From the NCBI GenBank assembly GCA_964471405.1, contig CAYYGH010000028.1, positions 1-32,098 of the forward strand: a stretch of DNA of 32,098 nt, in the 5' to 3' direction. How positions within the stretch are numbered: position 1 is the first letter of the stretch; each line of letters begins with the position of its first letter. A model generated the notes under the pieces. It had not been told where the DNA came from, did no database searches, and worked only from the letters and a program-made list of their open reading frames with translations. The translations under genes were made by a program, and so were the position numbers. Source of the DNA: J084 sp964471405 (GTDB lineage: Bacteria > Pseudomonadota > Alphaproteobacteria > Sphingomonadales > Rhodothalassiaceae). This document shows positions 24,485 through 32,098 of the stretch, in pieces.

Positions 24485-25492
24485 ATGATGGGAACGGAGC
24501 ATGGCGGGACGATGACGGGCATGGAGCGATTGCTGGCGGCACTCAAGGCGGCGGGCGAGCCGACGCGGCTCAGGATTCTGGGGCTTCTGGGCCATGGAGA
24601 GCTGACGGTCACTGAGCTTACCCAGATCCTGCGCCAGAGCCAGCCGCGGGTCTCGCGGCATCTGCGGCTGCTGACGGAAGCGGGCCTTCTCGACCGCTTT
24701 CGCGAGGGTGCCTGGGTCTTCTACCGCCTCCAGGAGCGGGGGCCGGCGGCGGACCTTGCCCGCACCATCGTCGATCTCATCCCCGAAGGCGATCTCGAAC
24801 ATCAGCGCGATCTTGAGCGGCTGGCCGAGGTGCGCCGCCAGCGCGCGGAAGAGGCGGCCGCCTATTTCCGCCAGCATGCGCCCCACTGGAACCGTATCCG
24901 CTCGCTCTATGTGCCGGAGGAGCGGGTGGAAGCGCGGCTGCTGAAGCTTCTGGAGGAAGACCCCGTCGATGATCTGCTCGACATTGGCACCGGCACCGGA
25001 CGGATCCTCGAGATCTTCGCCCCCCATATCAAGCGGGGGCTCGGCATCGATCTGTCGCAGGAGATGCTGACGGTCGCGCGGGCGACACTGGCGGCACATG
25101 ATTACGGCCACTGCCAGGTGCGGCTGGGCGACATGTATGACGTACCGGTCCCGAACGACAGCTTCGATCTCGTCGTCTTCCATCAGGTGCTGCATTTCGC
25201 GGACGACCCGGCCGCCGCCCTGCGCGAGGCCGCGCGCGTCACCCGGCCAGGCGGCCGCATTGTCGTGGTCGACTTCGCTCCCCACGACAAGGAGTTCCTG
25301 CGCGAGGAGCATCAGCACCGCCGGCTCGGATTTGCGGATGAAGAGGTGGACGGCTGGGGCCGCCAGTGCGGGCTCGATCCGGCGAGAATCGAGCATCTGG
25401 AAGGTGGAGAACTCACGGTCACCCTGTGGCTGTTCGCCAAGCCGGCGCGTGAGGGGGTTCTTGGGCAGGCAAGGATGGAGGCTGCCAGCTGA
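24485..25492 (+). CDS. ArsR-type transcriptional regulator fused to a SAM-dependent methyltransferase
   Basis: 335 residues. An ArsR winged helix-turn-helix occupies about 13-90: LKAAGEPTRLRILGLL, then the recognition region QPRVSRHLRLLTEAGLL. The Cys metal-sensing motif of arsenic and metal sensors (ELCVCDL type) is replaced by ELTVTEL, so it is not a classic metal sensor. A class I methyltransferase domain follows (about 130-310) with motif I LDIGTGTGRIL (165-175), acidic D189 and GDMYDVPVP. Such fusions stand before metF and metH in many alphaproteobacteria and probably sense SAM or SAH through the methyltransferase fold. The start is uncertain: ATG codons at 24485, 24488, 24512 and 24521 are in frame and none has a strong ribosome binding site. 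Its stop overlaps the metF start (TGATG). It probably represses its own operon. Confidence 0.88.
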   Translation: MMGTEHGGTMTGMERLLAALKAAGEPTRLRILGLLGHGELTVTELTQILRQSQPRVSRHLRLLTEAGLLDRFREGAWVFYRLQERGPAADLARTIVDLIPEGDLEHQRDLERLAEVRRQRAEEAAAYFRQHAPHWNRIRSLYVPEERVEARLLKLLEEDPVDDLLDIGTGTGRILEIFAPHIKRGLGIDLSQEMLTVARATLAAHDYGHCQVRLGDMYDVPVPNDSFDLVVFHQVLHFADDPAAALREAARVTRPGGRIVVVDFAPHDKEFLREEHQHRRLGFADEEVDGWGRQCGLDPARIEHLEGGELTVTLWLFAKPAREGVLGQARMEAAS

Positions 25493-26445
25493 TGAGCCCG
25501 CATTCCTACAATCCCCGCGCCTTCGCCCCGTCGCTGTTTGCCGGGATCGGCGGCGACATCACGGTGTCCTTCGAGTTCTTCCCGCCGAAGACGCCGGCGA
25601 TGGAAGACCAGCTGTGGGAGGCGATCACGACGCTCGCCCCGCTTAAGCCCCGCTTCGTTTCGGTGACCTATGGGGCGGGCGGCTCGACGCGCGAGCGCAC
25701 GCATCGCACGGTCCAGCGGATTTTGAAGGAAACCCCGCTCACCCCGGCGGCGCATCTGACCTGCGTCAATGCCACGCGCGATGAGATCGACGCCATCGCC
25801 CGCGACTACTGGGAGCTGGGCGTGCGCCATATCGTGGCGCTTCGGGGCGATCCGCCCGAGCGCGGCCAGCGTTACCGTCCCACGCCCGGCGGCTACGCCA
25901 ATGCCGCGGAGCTGGTGGCCGGACTGAAGCGGGTTGCGGACTTCGAGATCTCGGTCGCCGCCTATCCCGAGCGTCACCCGGAATCCCCGACGCTGGCTGC
26001 CGATCTCGAAAACCTGAAGCGCAAGCAGGATGCCGGCGCGACACGGGCCATCACCCAGTTCTTCTTCGAGCCGGAACTCTTCTTCCGTTTCCTCGACCAC
26101 GCGCGGGCCTTCGGGATTACCATGGAGATCGTCCCGGGGATCCTGCCGGTGACCCATGTGGGCCAGCTGAAGCGCTTTGCGGCCTTCTGCGGGGCGAGCG
26201 TGCCGGCCTGGCTGGATCACCTCTTCGAGGGCCTCGACGACCGCCCCGAGACGCGCGCGCTGGTAGCGGCCACCGTGGCCGGCGAGCTGTGTTCGCGGCT
26301 TTATGCCGGCGGCGTGCGGCATTTTCACTTCTACACCTTGAACCGCGCGCCGCTGGTCTATGCCATCTGCCATCTGATGGGTCTGCGGCCGCAGGACTCG
26401 GCGGCCGCCGCCGTGCGAACCGCTGGTCGGGAGATTGCATCATGA
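25492..26445 (+). CDS. metF: Methylenetetrahydrofolate reductase (NADH type)
   Basis: 317 residues, slightly longer than the usual 290-310. This FAD enzyme reduces 5,10-methylene-THF to 5-methyl-THF, the methyl donor for MetH, whose genes follow directly. The TIM-barrel motif VSFEFFPPK places the proton-donating glutamate at E28; VTYGAGGSTRERT (58-70) and ALRGDPP, with flavin-tuning D120, also match, as do QFFFEPELF and PGILPV further on. The N-terminal 20 residues (MSPHSYNPRAFAPSLFAGIG) extend before the barrel. The ATG overlaps the regulator's stop, and its own TGA overlaps the next ATG in an ATGA, so translation is coupled along the operon. Confidence 0.97.
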   Translation: MSPHSYNPRAFAPSLFAGIGGDITVSFEFFPPKTPAMEDQLWEAITTLAPLKPRFVSVTYGAGGSTRERTHRTVQRILKETPLTPAAHLTCVNATRDEIDAIARDYWELGVRHIVALRGDPPERGQRYRPTPGGYANAAELVAGLKRVADFEISVAAYPERHPESPTLAADLENLKRKQDAGATRAITQFFFEPELFFRFLDHARAFGITMEIVPGILPVTHVGQLKRFAAFCGASVPAWLDHLFEGLDDRPETRALVAATVAGELCSRLYAGGVRHFHFYTLNRAPLVYAICHLMGLRPQDSAAAAVRTAGREIAS

Positions 26446-27518
26446 ACCACCGACCATCCCATGACATGGCGGCCCGGGCCGCCCGATTGGCTGAGCTGGC
26501 CGGTGAGCGGATCCTGCTGTTTGACGGCGCCATGGGCACCATGATCCAGCGCGCACGGCCCGACGAGGCCACCTATCGGGGCCCGCGCTTTGCCGACTGG
26601 CCGCAGCCCTTGAAGGGCAACAATGATCTGCTTGTTCTCACCGCGCCGGAGCTGATCGCGGACATCCACCGGGCGTATCTGGCCGCCGGTGCCGACATCA
26701 TCGAGACCAACACCTTCAATGCCAACCGCATCTCGCAGGCGGATTACGGGATGGAAGATTACGTATCCGAAATGAATAGGGCGGCGGCACGGCTTGCCCG
26801 CAAGGCGGCGGACGAGGCCACCGAAGCCGAACCGGACCGTCCCCGCTTCGTCGCCGGTGCCATCGGGCCGACGAACAAGACGCTGTCGGTCTCGCCGGAT
26901 GTCGCGGACCCGGGCTTTCGGGCCGTCACCTTCGATGAGATGGTGGCCGTCTATCACGAACAGGCTGCCGCGCTGGTCGAGGGCGGTGTCGATTTCCTGC
27001 TGATTGAGACGATCTTCGACACGTTGAACGCCAAGGCGGCGCTGATCGCGATCCGGGATCTCGAAGAGGAACGGGACATGGCGATCCCGGTGATGATCTC
27101 CGGCACCATCACCGACATGGCCGGGCGCAACCTCTCGGGCCAGACGGTGGAAGCCTTCTGGATCTCGATCGCCCATGCCGAGCCGGTGGCGGTCGGCCTC
27201 AACTGCTCCTTCGGGGCGGTGCATCTGCGCCCGCATCTGGAGCGTCTCGCGGCGATGGCGGACACGCTGGTCCTCGTCTACCCCAATGCCGGCCTGCCCA
27301 ATGACCTCGGCGAATATGACGAAACACCCGCCGAGACGGCCGCGGCCATCCGGCAGATGGCCGAGGACGGGCTCGTCAATCTCGTGGGCGGCTGCTGCGG
27401 CACGACGCCCGAGCACATCCGCGCCATCGCCGAGGCGGTGGCGGGCCTGCCCCCGCGGCAGGTGAAGCCTGCCGAGCCGCGGCTGATGCTCGCCGGACTG
27501 GAGCCATTTGTTCTGTAA
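26442..27518 (+). CDS. metH: Methionine synthase, homocysteine-binding half (split MetH, N-terminal protein)
   Basis: 358 residues from the ATG at 26442, which overlaps the metF stop in an ATGA. The frame is open 51 codons further upstream inside metF, but that part is not family-like. It corresponds to the N-terminal domain of E. coli MetH: ILLFDGAMGTMIQ (24-36), GADIIETNTFNAN (83-95), FVAGAIGPTNKTLSVSP (136-152) and the zinc-binding cysteines C255 (GLNCSFG), C318 and C319 (GGCCGTTPEH). It binds and activates homocysteine for methylation by methylcobalamin carried on the next protein. A 69-bp gap with a small hairpin (ATCGCC-GGCGAT, 27535-27551) separates the halves. Known as a split arrangement in several alphaproteobacteria. 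Confidence 0.93.
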   Translation: MNHRPSHDMAARAARLAELAGERILLFDGAMGTMIQRARPDEATYRGPRFADWPQPLKGNNDLLVLTAPELIADIHRAYLAAGADIIETNTFNANRISQADYGMEDYVSEMNRAAARLARKAADEATEAEPDRPRFVAGAIGPTNKTLSVSPDVADPGFRAVTFDEMVAVYHEQAAALVEGGVDFLLIETIFDTLNAKAALIAIRDLEEERDMAIPVMISGTITDMAGRNLSGQTVEAFWISIAHAEPVAVGLNCSFGAVHLRPHLERLAAMADTLVLVYPNAGLPNDLGEYDETPAETAAAIRQMAEDGLVNLVGGCCGTTPEHIRAIAEAVAGLPPRQVKPAEPRLMLAGLEPFVL

Positions 27519-27587
27519 TCGAAACGAACTGGCCATCGCCCTCCTGGCGATTGCGTTCAGAAGCGTGCGGAAAACCGGACCGAGACC

Positions 27588-30275
27588 ATGACCAGCGCCC
27601 CCAATATCGCCCGCTTCGTCAACATCGGCGAACGCACGAATGTCACCGGATCTGCGCGTTTCCGGAAGCTGATCATGGCCGGCGACTATGATGCGGCCGT
27701 CGAGGTCGCCCGCCAGCAGGTGGAAAACGGCGCGCAGATCATCGATGTCAACATGGACGAGGCGCTGCTCGATGCCGAAGAGGCGATGGCGACCTTCCTC
27801 AAGCGCATCGCCGCCGAGCCGGATATCGCCCGCGTGCCGGTGATGATTGACAGCTCGCGGTTTTCCGTCATCGAGACGGGCCTCAAGCATGTCACCGGCA
27901 AGGCGATCGTCAATTCGCTTTCGCTCAAGGAGGGGGAAGCCGAATTCCTCCGCCAGGCCCGGATCGTGCGGCGCTATGGTGCGGCGACGGTGGTGATGGC
28001 CTTCGACGAGGAAGGCCAGGCGGATACCGTGGAACGCCGCGTCGCCATTCTTTCGCGCGCCTACCGGCTGCTCACCGGCATCGGCTTTCCGCCCCAGGAC
28101 ATCATCTTCGACCCCAATGTCTTCGCGGTCGCAACCGGCATGCCGGAGCATGACCGCTATGCCCTGGATTTCATCGAGACGGTCAAAATTCTGAAGGAGC
28201 GCTTCCCGCTGGCCAAGGTCTCGGGCGGGATCTCGAACCTGTCCTTCTCCTTCCGCGGCAACAACACCGTGCGCGAGGCGATGCATGCGGTCTTTCTCTA
28301 TCACGCCATCCGCGCAGGATTGGACATGGGTATCGTCAATGCCGGCCAGCTCGTGATCTATGACGAAATTCCGGACGAGCTGCGCGAGCGCGTCGAAGAC
28401 GTGATCCTCTACCGGCGCCCGGATGCCGCGGAGCGCCTGCTGGAGATCGCGGAGCGATATCGTAACGCATCCGGAACAAATAAGTCCGGCAGTCAGGACG
28501 ACGGCTGGCGCGATGCGCCGGTGGCCGAGCGCATCGCCACCGCGCTCATCAAGGGCATCGACCGCTACATCATCGAGGACGTCGCCGAGGCGCTGGAGGA
28601 GATCGGCAGCCCCTTGGGCGTCATCGAAGGCCCGCTCATGGCCGGCATGAACCGCGTCGGCGATCTTTTCGGTGCCGGCAAGATGTTCCTGCCCCAGGTG
28701 GTCAAGGCCGCGCGGGTGATGAAGAAGGCGGTGGCCTGGCTGACGCCGCATCTCGAGGCCGAAAAGAAGGCGGCCGCCGACAGCCGCCCGAAGGGCCGCG
28801 TGCTGCTTGCGACCGTCAAGGGCGACGTTCATGACATCGGCAAGAACATCGTCGGTGTCGTGCTGGGCTGCAACAATTTCGAGGTGATCGATCTCGGCGT
28901 GATGGTGCCGCCGGAAAAGATCATCGAGACCGCCCGGGCCGAGAAGGTCGACATCATCGGGCTGTCCGGCCTCATCACGCCGTCGCTGGACGAGATGGTG
29001 ACGGTGGCCCGCATGATGGAGCGGGAGGGGCTGAAGCTTCCCCTTCTCATCGGCGGCGCCACCACCTCGAAGGCCCACACGGCACTCAAGATCGACCCCT
29101 GCTACTCCGGCCCGGTGATCCACGTCCTCGACGCCGGGCGGGCTGCTGCGGTCGTCCAGACCCTGCTTTCCGATGATTTGCGCGATAGTTTCATATCCGA
29201 AACGAAAGAGGCCTATGCGAAGCTGCGGGCGGCGCGGGCCGAACATCCGAAGGCCGACCGGCTGATCCCGCTCGCAGCCGCGCGCGCCAATCGCGTGCGG
29301 ATCGACTGGGCGGCCTACGAGCCCCCGCGCCCGCGGGCGCCGGGTGTGAAGGTGCTGCGGAACTATCCGCTCTCCGATCTCGTCGACCGCATCGACTGGA
29401 CGCCCTTTTTCCGTTCCTGGGAGCTGGCCGGCAACTATCCGGCGATCCTGGAGGATGAGACCGTCGGCGAGGCCGCGCGCACGCTCTTTCGCGATGCCCA
29501 GGCGATGCTGGAGCGCATCCTGCGCGAGGGCTGGTTCACCGCCCATGGCGTGATCGGCTTCTGGCCTGCGAATGCCGAGGGCGACGACGTGCTGCTCTAT
29601 GCGGACGAAAGCCGGCGCACCGTCATCGCCCGCATCCCCTTTCTGCGCCAGCAGATGGCCAAGCGCGAAGGGCGACCGAACTTCTGCCTTGCGGACTTCG
29701 TGGCCCCCATCAACTCCGGCAAGGCCGACCATCTGGGGCTGTTCGCCGTCACCACCGGCCATGGGGTAGAAGAGCGCGCCCGCGCCTTCGAGGAGCGCGG
29801 CGACGACTATTCGGCCGTGCTCGTCAAGGCGCTCGGCGACCGGCTCGCCGAGGCCTTCGCCGAGCGGTTGCATGAGCGCGTGCGCAAGGAGTTCTGGGGC
29901 TATGCGCCCGACGAGAATCTCACCAACGAGGAGATCATCAAGGAGCGCTACCGTGGCATCCGCCCGGCCCCGGGCTATCCCGCCTGCCCAGATCATTCCG
30001 CAAAAGAAACGATTTTCCGGCTGCTCGATGCACCGGCCAACGCCGGCATGACGCTGTCGGAAAATCTCGCCATGCTGCCGCCATCCAGCGTGTCCGGCTT
30101 CTATTTCGCGCATCCGGCCGCGCAGTATTTCGGCGTCGGGAAGATCGGGCGCGATCAGCTGGAAGACTACGCCCGGCGCATGGGGCTGGAGCTCGCGGAA
30201 GCCGCCCGGCGGCTCAGGCCCAACCTGGCAGACGATCCCTTCCTCGATGCCGACAGCCGCCCCTCGGCGGCCTGA
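27588..30275 (+). CDS. metH: Methionine synthase, folate/cobalamin/activation half (split MetH, C-terminal protein)
   Basis: 895 residues; with the 358-residue partner the total (1253) is close to one-piece MetH (about 1227). Domains in order: pterin-binding barrel starting FVNIGERTNVTGSARFRKLI; helical cap; cobalamin-binding Rossmann domain with GDVHDIGKN, where H415 is the lower axial ligand to cobalt; GLSGLITPSLDEMV; and the C-terminal activation domain (about 560-880), with FFRSWELAGNYPAIL and the SAM-binding region near RYRGIRPAPGYPACPDH. It takes the methyl group from 5-methyl-THF onto cob(I)alamin and donates it to homocysteine on the partner protein; oxidised cofactor is repaired with SAM and an electron donor. 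The ribosome binding site is weak (CGGACCGAGACC before the ATG). Confidence 0.96.
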   Translation: MTSAPNIARFVNIGERTNVTGSARFRKLIMAGDYDAAVEVARQQVENGAQIIDVNMDEALLDAEEAMATFLKRIAAEPDIARVPVMIDSSRFSVIETGLKHVTGKAIVNSLSLKEGEAEFLRQARIVRRYGAATVVMAFDEEGQADTVERRVAILSRAYRLLTGIGFPPQDIIFDPNVFAVATGMPEHDRYALDFIETVKILKERFPLAKVSGGISNLSFSFRGNNTVREAMHAVFLYHAIRAGLDMGIVNAGQLVIYDEIPDELRERVEDVILYRRPDAAERLLEIAERYRNASGTNKSGSQDDGWRDAPVAERIATALIKGIDRYIIEDVAEALEEIGSPLGVIEGPLMAGMNRVGDLFGAGKMFLPQVVKAARVMKKAVAWLTPHLEAEKKAAADSRPKGRVLLATVKGDVHDIGKNIVGVVLGCNNFEVIDLGVMVPPEKIIETARAEKVDIIGLSGLITPSLDEMVTVARMMEREGLKLPLLIGGATTSKAHTALKIDPCYSGPVIHVLDAGRAAAVVQTLLSDDLRDSFISETKEAYAKLRAARAEHPKADRLIPLAAARANRVRIDWAAYEPPRPRAPGVKVLRNYPLSDLVDRIDWTPFFRSWELAGNYPAILEDETVGEAARTLFRDAQAMLERILREGWFTAHGVIGFWPANAEGDDVLLYADESRRTVIARIPFLRQQMAKREGRPNFCLADFVAPINSGKADHLGLFAVTTGHGVEERARAFEERGDDYSAVLVKALGDRLAEAFAERLHERVRKEFWGYAPDENLTNEEIIKERYRGIRPAPGYPACPDHSAKETIFRLLDAPANAGMTLSENLAMLPPSSVSGFYFAHPAAQYFGVGKIGRDQLEDYARRMGLELAEAARRLRPNLADDPFLDADSRPSAA

Positions 30276-30377
30276 CCGGGTACTCGCGGCAGCCGCCTTC
30301 CTGCTTGTGGCAGGTCCCATCCTCGGCCGATCCGGGCTTAAATGGCTGGCAGGACGGGAAGGATCAGGAAGAAGTCC

Positions 30378-32098
30378 ATGGCCTTTGATCTCGTGATCCG
30401 CGGCGGGTTGATCTACGACGGCACGGGCGGCGAACCCTATAAAGCGGATATCGGCATCCGCGATGGCGTGATCGCGGAGATCGGCCGCATCGCCGCATCC
30501 GGCGCCGAGGTGATCGATGCGACCGGCGCGATCGTCACCCCCGGCTTTGTCGACATCCACACCCATTACGACGGCCAGGCCTGCTGGGACCCGGAGCTCG
30601 GCCCCAGCTCGCGCCATGGCGTGACCACGGTGGTCACCGGCAACTGCGGCGTCGGCTTTGCGCCCTTGAGGCCCGGGGAGCAGGACAAGCTCATCGAGCT
30701 CATGGAAGGCGTGGAGGAGATCCCGGGAGTCGCCCTGGCCGAGGGCGTGCCCTTCACCTGGGAGAGCTTCGCCGAATATCTGGATGCGCTGGAATCCCGC
30801 CCGCGGGCCATCGATGTCGCAACCCAGATCGCGCACGACCCGGTGCGGCTTTATGTCATGGGCGAGCGTGGAGCCGCCGGCGACAAGGCAAGCGAGGAGG
30901 AGCTCGCCGAAATGCGCCGGATCGTCGCCGAGGCGATCGCGGCTGGCGCCTTCGGCGTTTCCACCGGGCGCACCGACGTCCACAAGACGGCACGCGGGGC
31001 CGACACGCCGGCGCGCGATGCGGACCGTGCGGAGCTTGCTGCGCTTGCGCTCGGGGCGCGTGATGGAGGCGGGCTGATCCAGGTGGTCTCGGACTTCCGT
31101 CTGGCCGACGGGCCGGAGGCTTTCGATCCCGAATTCGACCTCGTCGATCACATGGCGGAAGTCTCCGGCCGGCCCCTCAGCCTCTCGCTCAACCAGCGCG
31201 ATCTGGCGGCCGAGCAGTGGAAATGGATACTGCGGCGCGTGGAGGCGGCGAACGGACGCGGCCGGATCATGCGGGTCCAAGTCGCAGCCCGCGGCATCGG
31301 CGTCTTCTTCGGCCTTGAGACGACGCTGAATCCGCTCATGGCGCTTCCCGCCTTCGACGAGATCGCGGGCCTGCCGCATGCGGAGCAGGTGAAGCGCTTG
31401 CGCGACCCGGCCTTCCGCCGGCGCCTGCTCGAAGGGAGCCCGCGCATGCTCTCCGGCCCCGGCAGCCCCGTGCCGCCGCTTGCCGACATCGTCATCCGCA
31501 ATCTCGACAGCTTCGCCGCGCGCTTCTTCCGCCTCGGCGATCCGCCGGACTACGAACCGCCGGCGGAGGCCTCCCTTGCAGCCGAGGCGCGCCGGCGCGG
31601 CGTGCCGGTGATCGAGGCGATTCTGGACGCGATGCTGGAGGAGGACGGCCACCAGCTCATCTATTTCCCCATCTACAACTACGCCCGCGGGGATCTGGAG
31701 GATCTGCGGGCGATGCTGACCCATCCGGCGGCCCTGCCAGCGCTGTCTGACGGCGGCGCGCATGTGGGCACCGTCTGCGATGCGAGCTTTCCGACCTTCA
31801 TGCTCACCCACTGGGCGCGCGACCGCCGGCGCGGGCCGAAGCTGCCGCTTGAATGGATCATCGCCCGCCAGACGCGCGAGAACGCGCGCTACATGGGGCT
31901 TCATGACCGCGGCGAGATCGCCGTCGGCAAGCTCGCCGACATCAATGTCATCGACTTCGCGCGTCTCAAACTGAAGCGGCCGGAAATCCGCCGCGATCTG
32001 CCCGCCGGCGGCCGGCGCCTATTCCAGGAGGCGGAGGGCTATGTGGCCACCATCAAGGCGGGCGTGCCCATCATCCGCGACGACCGGCCGACTGGTGC
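30378..32098 (+). CDS. N-acyl-D-amino-acid deacylase-type amidohydrolase, 3' end cut off
   Basis: 573 codons are visible; the frame stays open to the right edge. A metal-dependent hydrolase of the amidohydrolase superfamily, D-aminoacylase branch. The opening MAFDLVIRGGLIYDGTG and the metal-binding GFVDIHTHYDGQ (H61, H63) are typical, as are TTVVTGNCGVGFAP, with Cys90 at the bridging-ligand place of D-aminoacylase, and SDGGAHVGTVCD, with the catalytic-type Asp at 458. The end, GYVATIKAGVPIIRDDRPTG, matches the last strand of the family, so only about ten residues should be missing. Family members split N-acyl-D-amino acids, but many are uncharacterised and the substrate here may differ. It has its own GGAAG site and lies 102 bp after metH; a functional link to methionine synthesis is not evident. 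Confidence 0.88.
   Translation, partial: MAFDLVIRGGLIYDGTGGEPYKADIGIRDGVIAEIGRIAASGAEVIDATGAIVTPGFVDIHTHYDGQACWDPELGPSSRHGVTTVVTGNCGVGFAPLRPGEQDKLIELMEGVEEIPGVALAEGVPFTWESFAEYLDALESRPRAIDVATQIAHDPVRLYVMGERGAAGDKASEEELAEMRRIVAEAIAAGAFGVSTGRTDVHKTARGADTPARDADRAELAALALGARDGGGLIQVVSDFRLADGPEAFDPEFDLVDHMAEVSGRPLSLSLNQRDLAAEQWKWILRRVEAANGRGRIMRVQVAARGIGVFFGLETTLNPLMALPAFDEIAGLPHAEQVKRLRDPAFRRRLLEGSPRMLSGPGSPVPPLADIVIRNLDSFAARFFRLGDPPDYEPPAEASLAAEARRRGVPVIEAILDAMLEEDGHQLIYFPIYNYARGDLEDLRAMLTHPAALPALSDGGAHVGTVCDASFPTFMLTHWARDRRRGPKLPLEWIIARQTRENARYMGLHDRGEIAVGKLADINVIDFARLKLKRPEIRRDLPAGGRRLFQEAEGYVATIKAGVPIIRDDRPTG

Noticed and set aside
26289..26441. Upstream extension of the first MetH half into metF
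   Set aside because: The extra residues do not fit the family, and the ATGA overlap with the metF stop gives a natural start.
27519..27587. Possible SAH or SAM riboswitch between the metH halves or before metF
   Set aside because: No conserved riboswitch core was recognised; only a 6-bp hairpin is present, and the regulator gene offers a simpler explanation.
26358..31904. A 1848-codon open frame on the minus strand opposite metF, metH and the amidohydrolase
   Set aside because: It lies antisense to four well-identified genes, has no domain likeness, and is the usual by-product of high third-position GC in the true frames.

Overview
The window is GC-rich, densely coded chromosomal DNA that reads as an alphaproteobacterium. 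The strongest indicators are the order rnd-lptC-lptA-lptB-rpoN-ptsN, a split cobalamin-dependent methionine synthase behind metF with an ArsR-methyltransferase fusion regulator, and several very large TonB-dependent receptors of the kind expanded in sphingomonad, caulobacter and kordiimonad-like lineages. The genus cannot be told from the sequence. No tRNA, rRNA, CRISPR array or transposase was found.

Layout, left to right. (1) 1-2281, minus: the 5' end of a secreted protein gene, then pccA, the biotin-carrying subunit of propionyl-CoA carboxylase. (2) 2435-3625, plus: a membrane acyltransferase. (3) 3603-8487, minus: a cell-envelope and nitrogen-control cluster of short-form ribonuclease D, LptC, LptA and LptB (LPS export), sigma-54 (RpoN) and PtsN. 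The hpf gene that usually sits between rpoN and ptsN is missing. (4) 8826-14979, minus: two tandem homologous TonB-dependent receptors, divergent from a short-chain dehydrogenase at 15388-16149. (5) 16188-16634, minus: a DUF2267 protein.

(6) 17004-19371, plus: an accessory cluster with no product of recognisable function. It holds a small multi-pass membrane protein, two overlapping lipoprotein genes and a 58-residue protein. The second lipoprotein carries an internally duplicated module, and the 3' half of its gene drops to about 27 percent GC, far below its surroundings. This is the best candidate for something undescribed. (7) 19607-22710, minus: a third TonB-dependent receptor, interrupted on paper by 100 N flanked by two identical 55-bp copies. 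Collapsing the duplicate and the Ns restores one open frame of 982 residues, so the gap looks like an assembly artefact. (8) 23034-24035, minus: an MlaA/VacJ lipoprotein with an acidic tail.

(9) 24485-30275, plus: a methionine operon of ArsR-type regulator fused to a SAM-dependent methyltransferase, metF, and metH split into a homocysteine-binding protein and a folate/cobalamin/activation protein. The first three genes overlap by 1 and 4 bases. A 20-bp A/T-rich palindrome overlies the likely promoter, which suggests autoregulation that responds to the SAM/SAH state. (10) 30378 to the right edge, plus: an N-acyl-D-amino-acid deacylase-type amidohydrolase missing only its last few residues.
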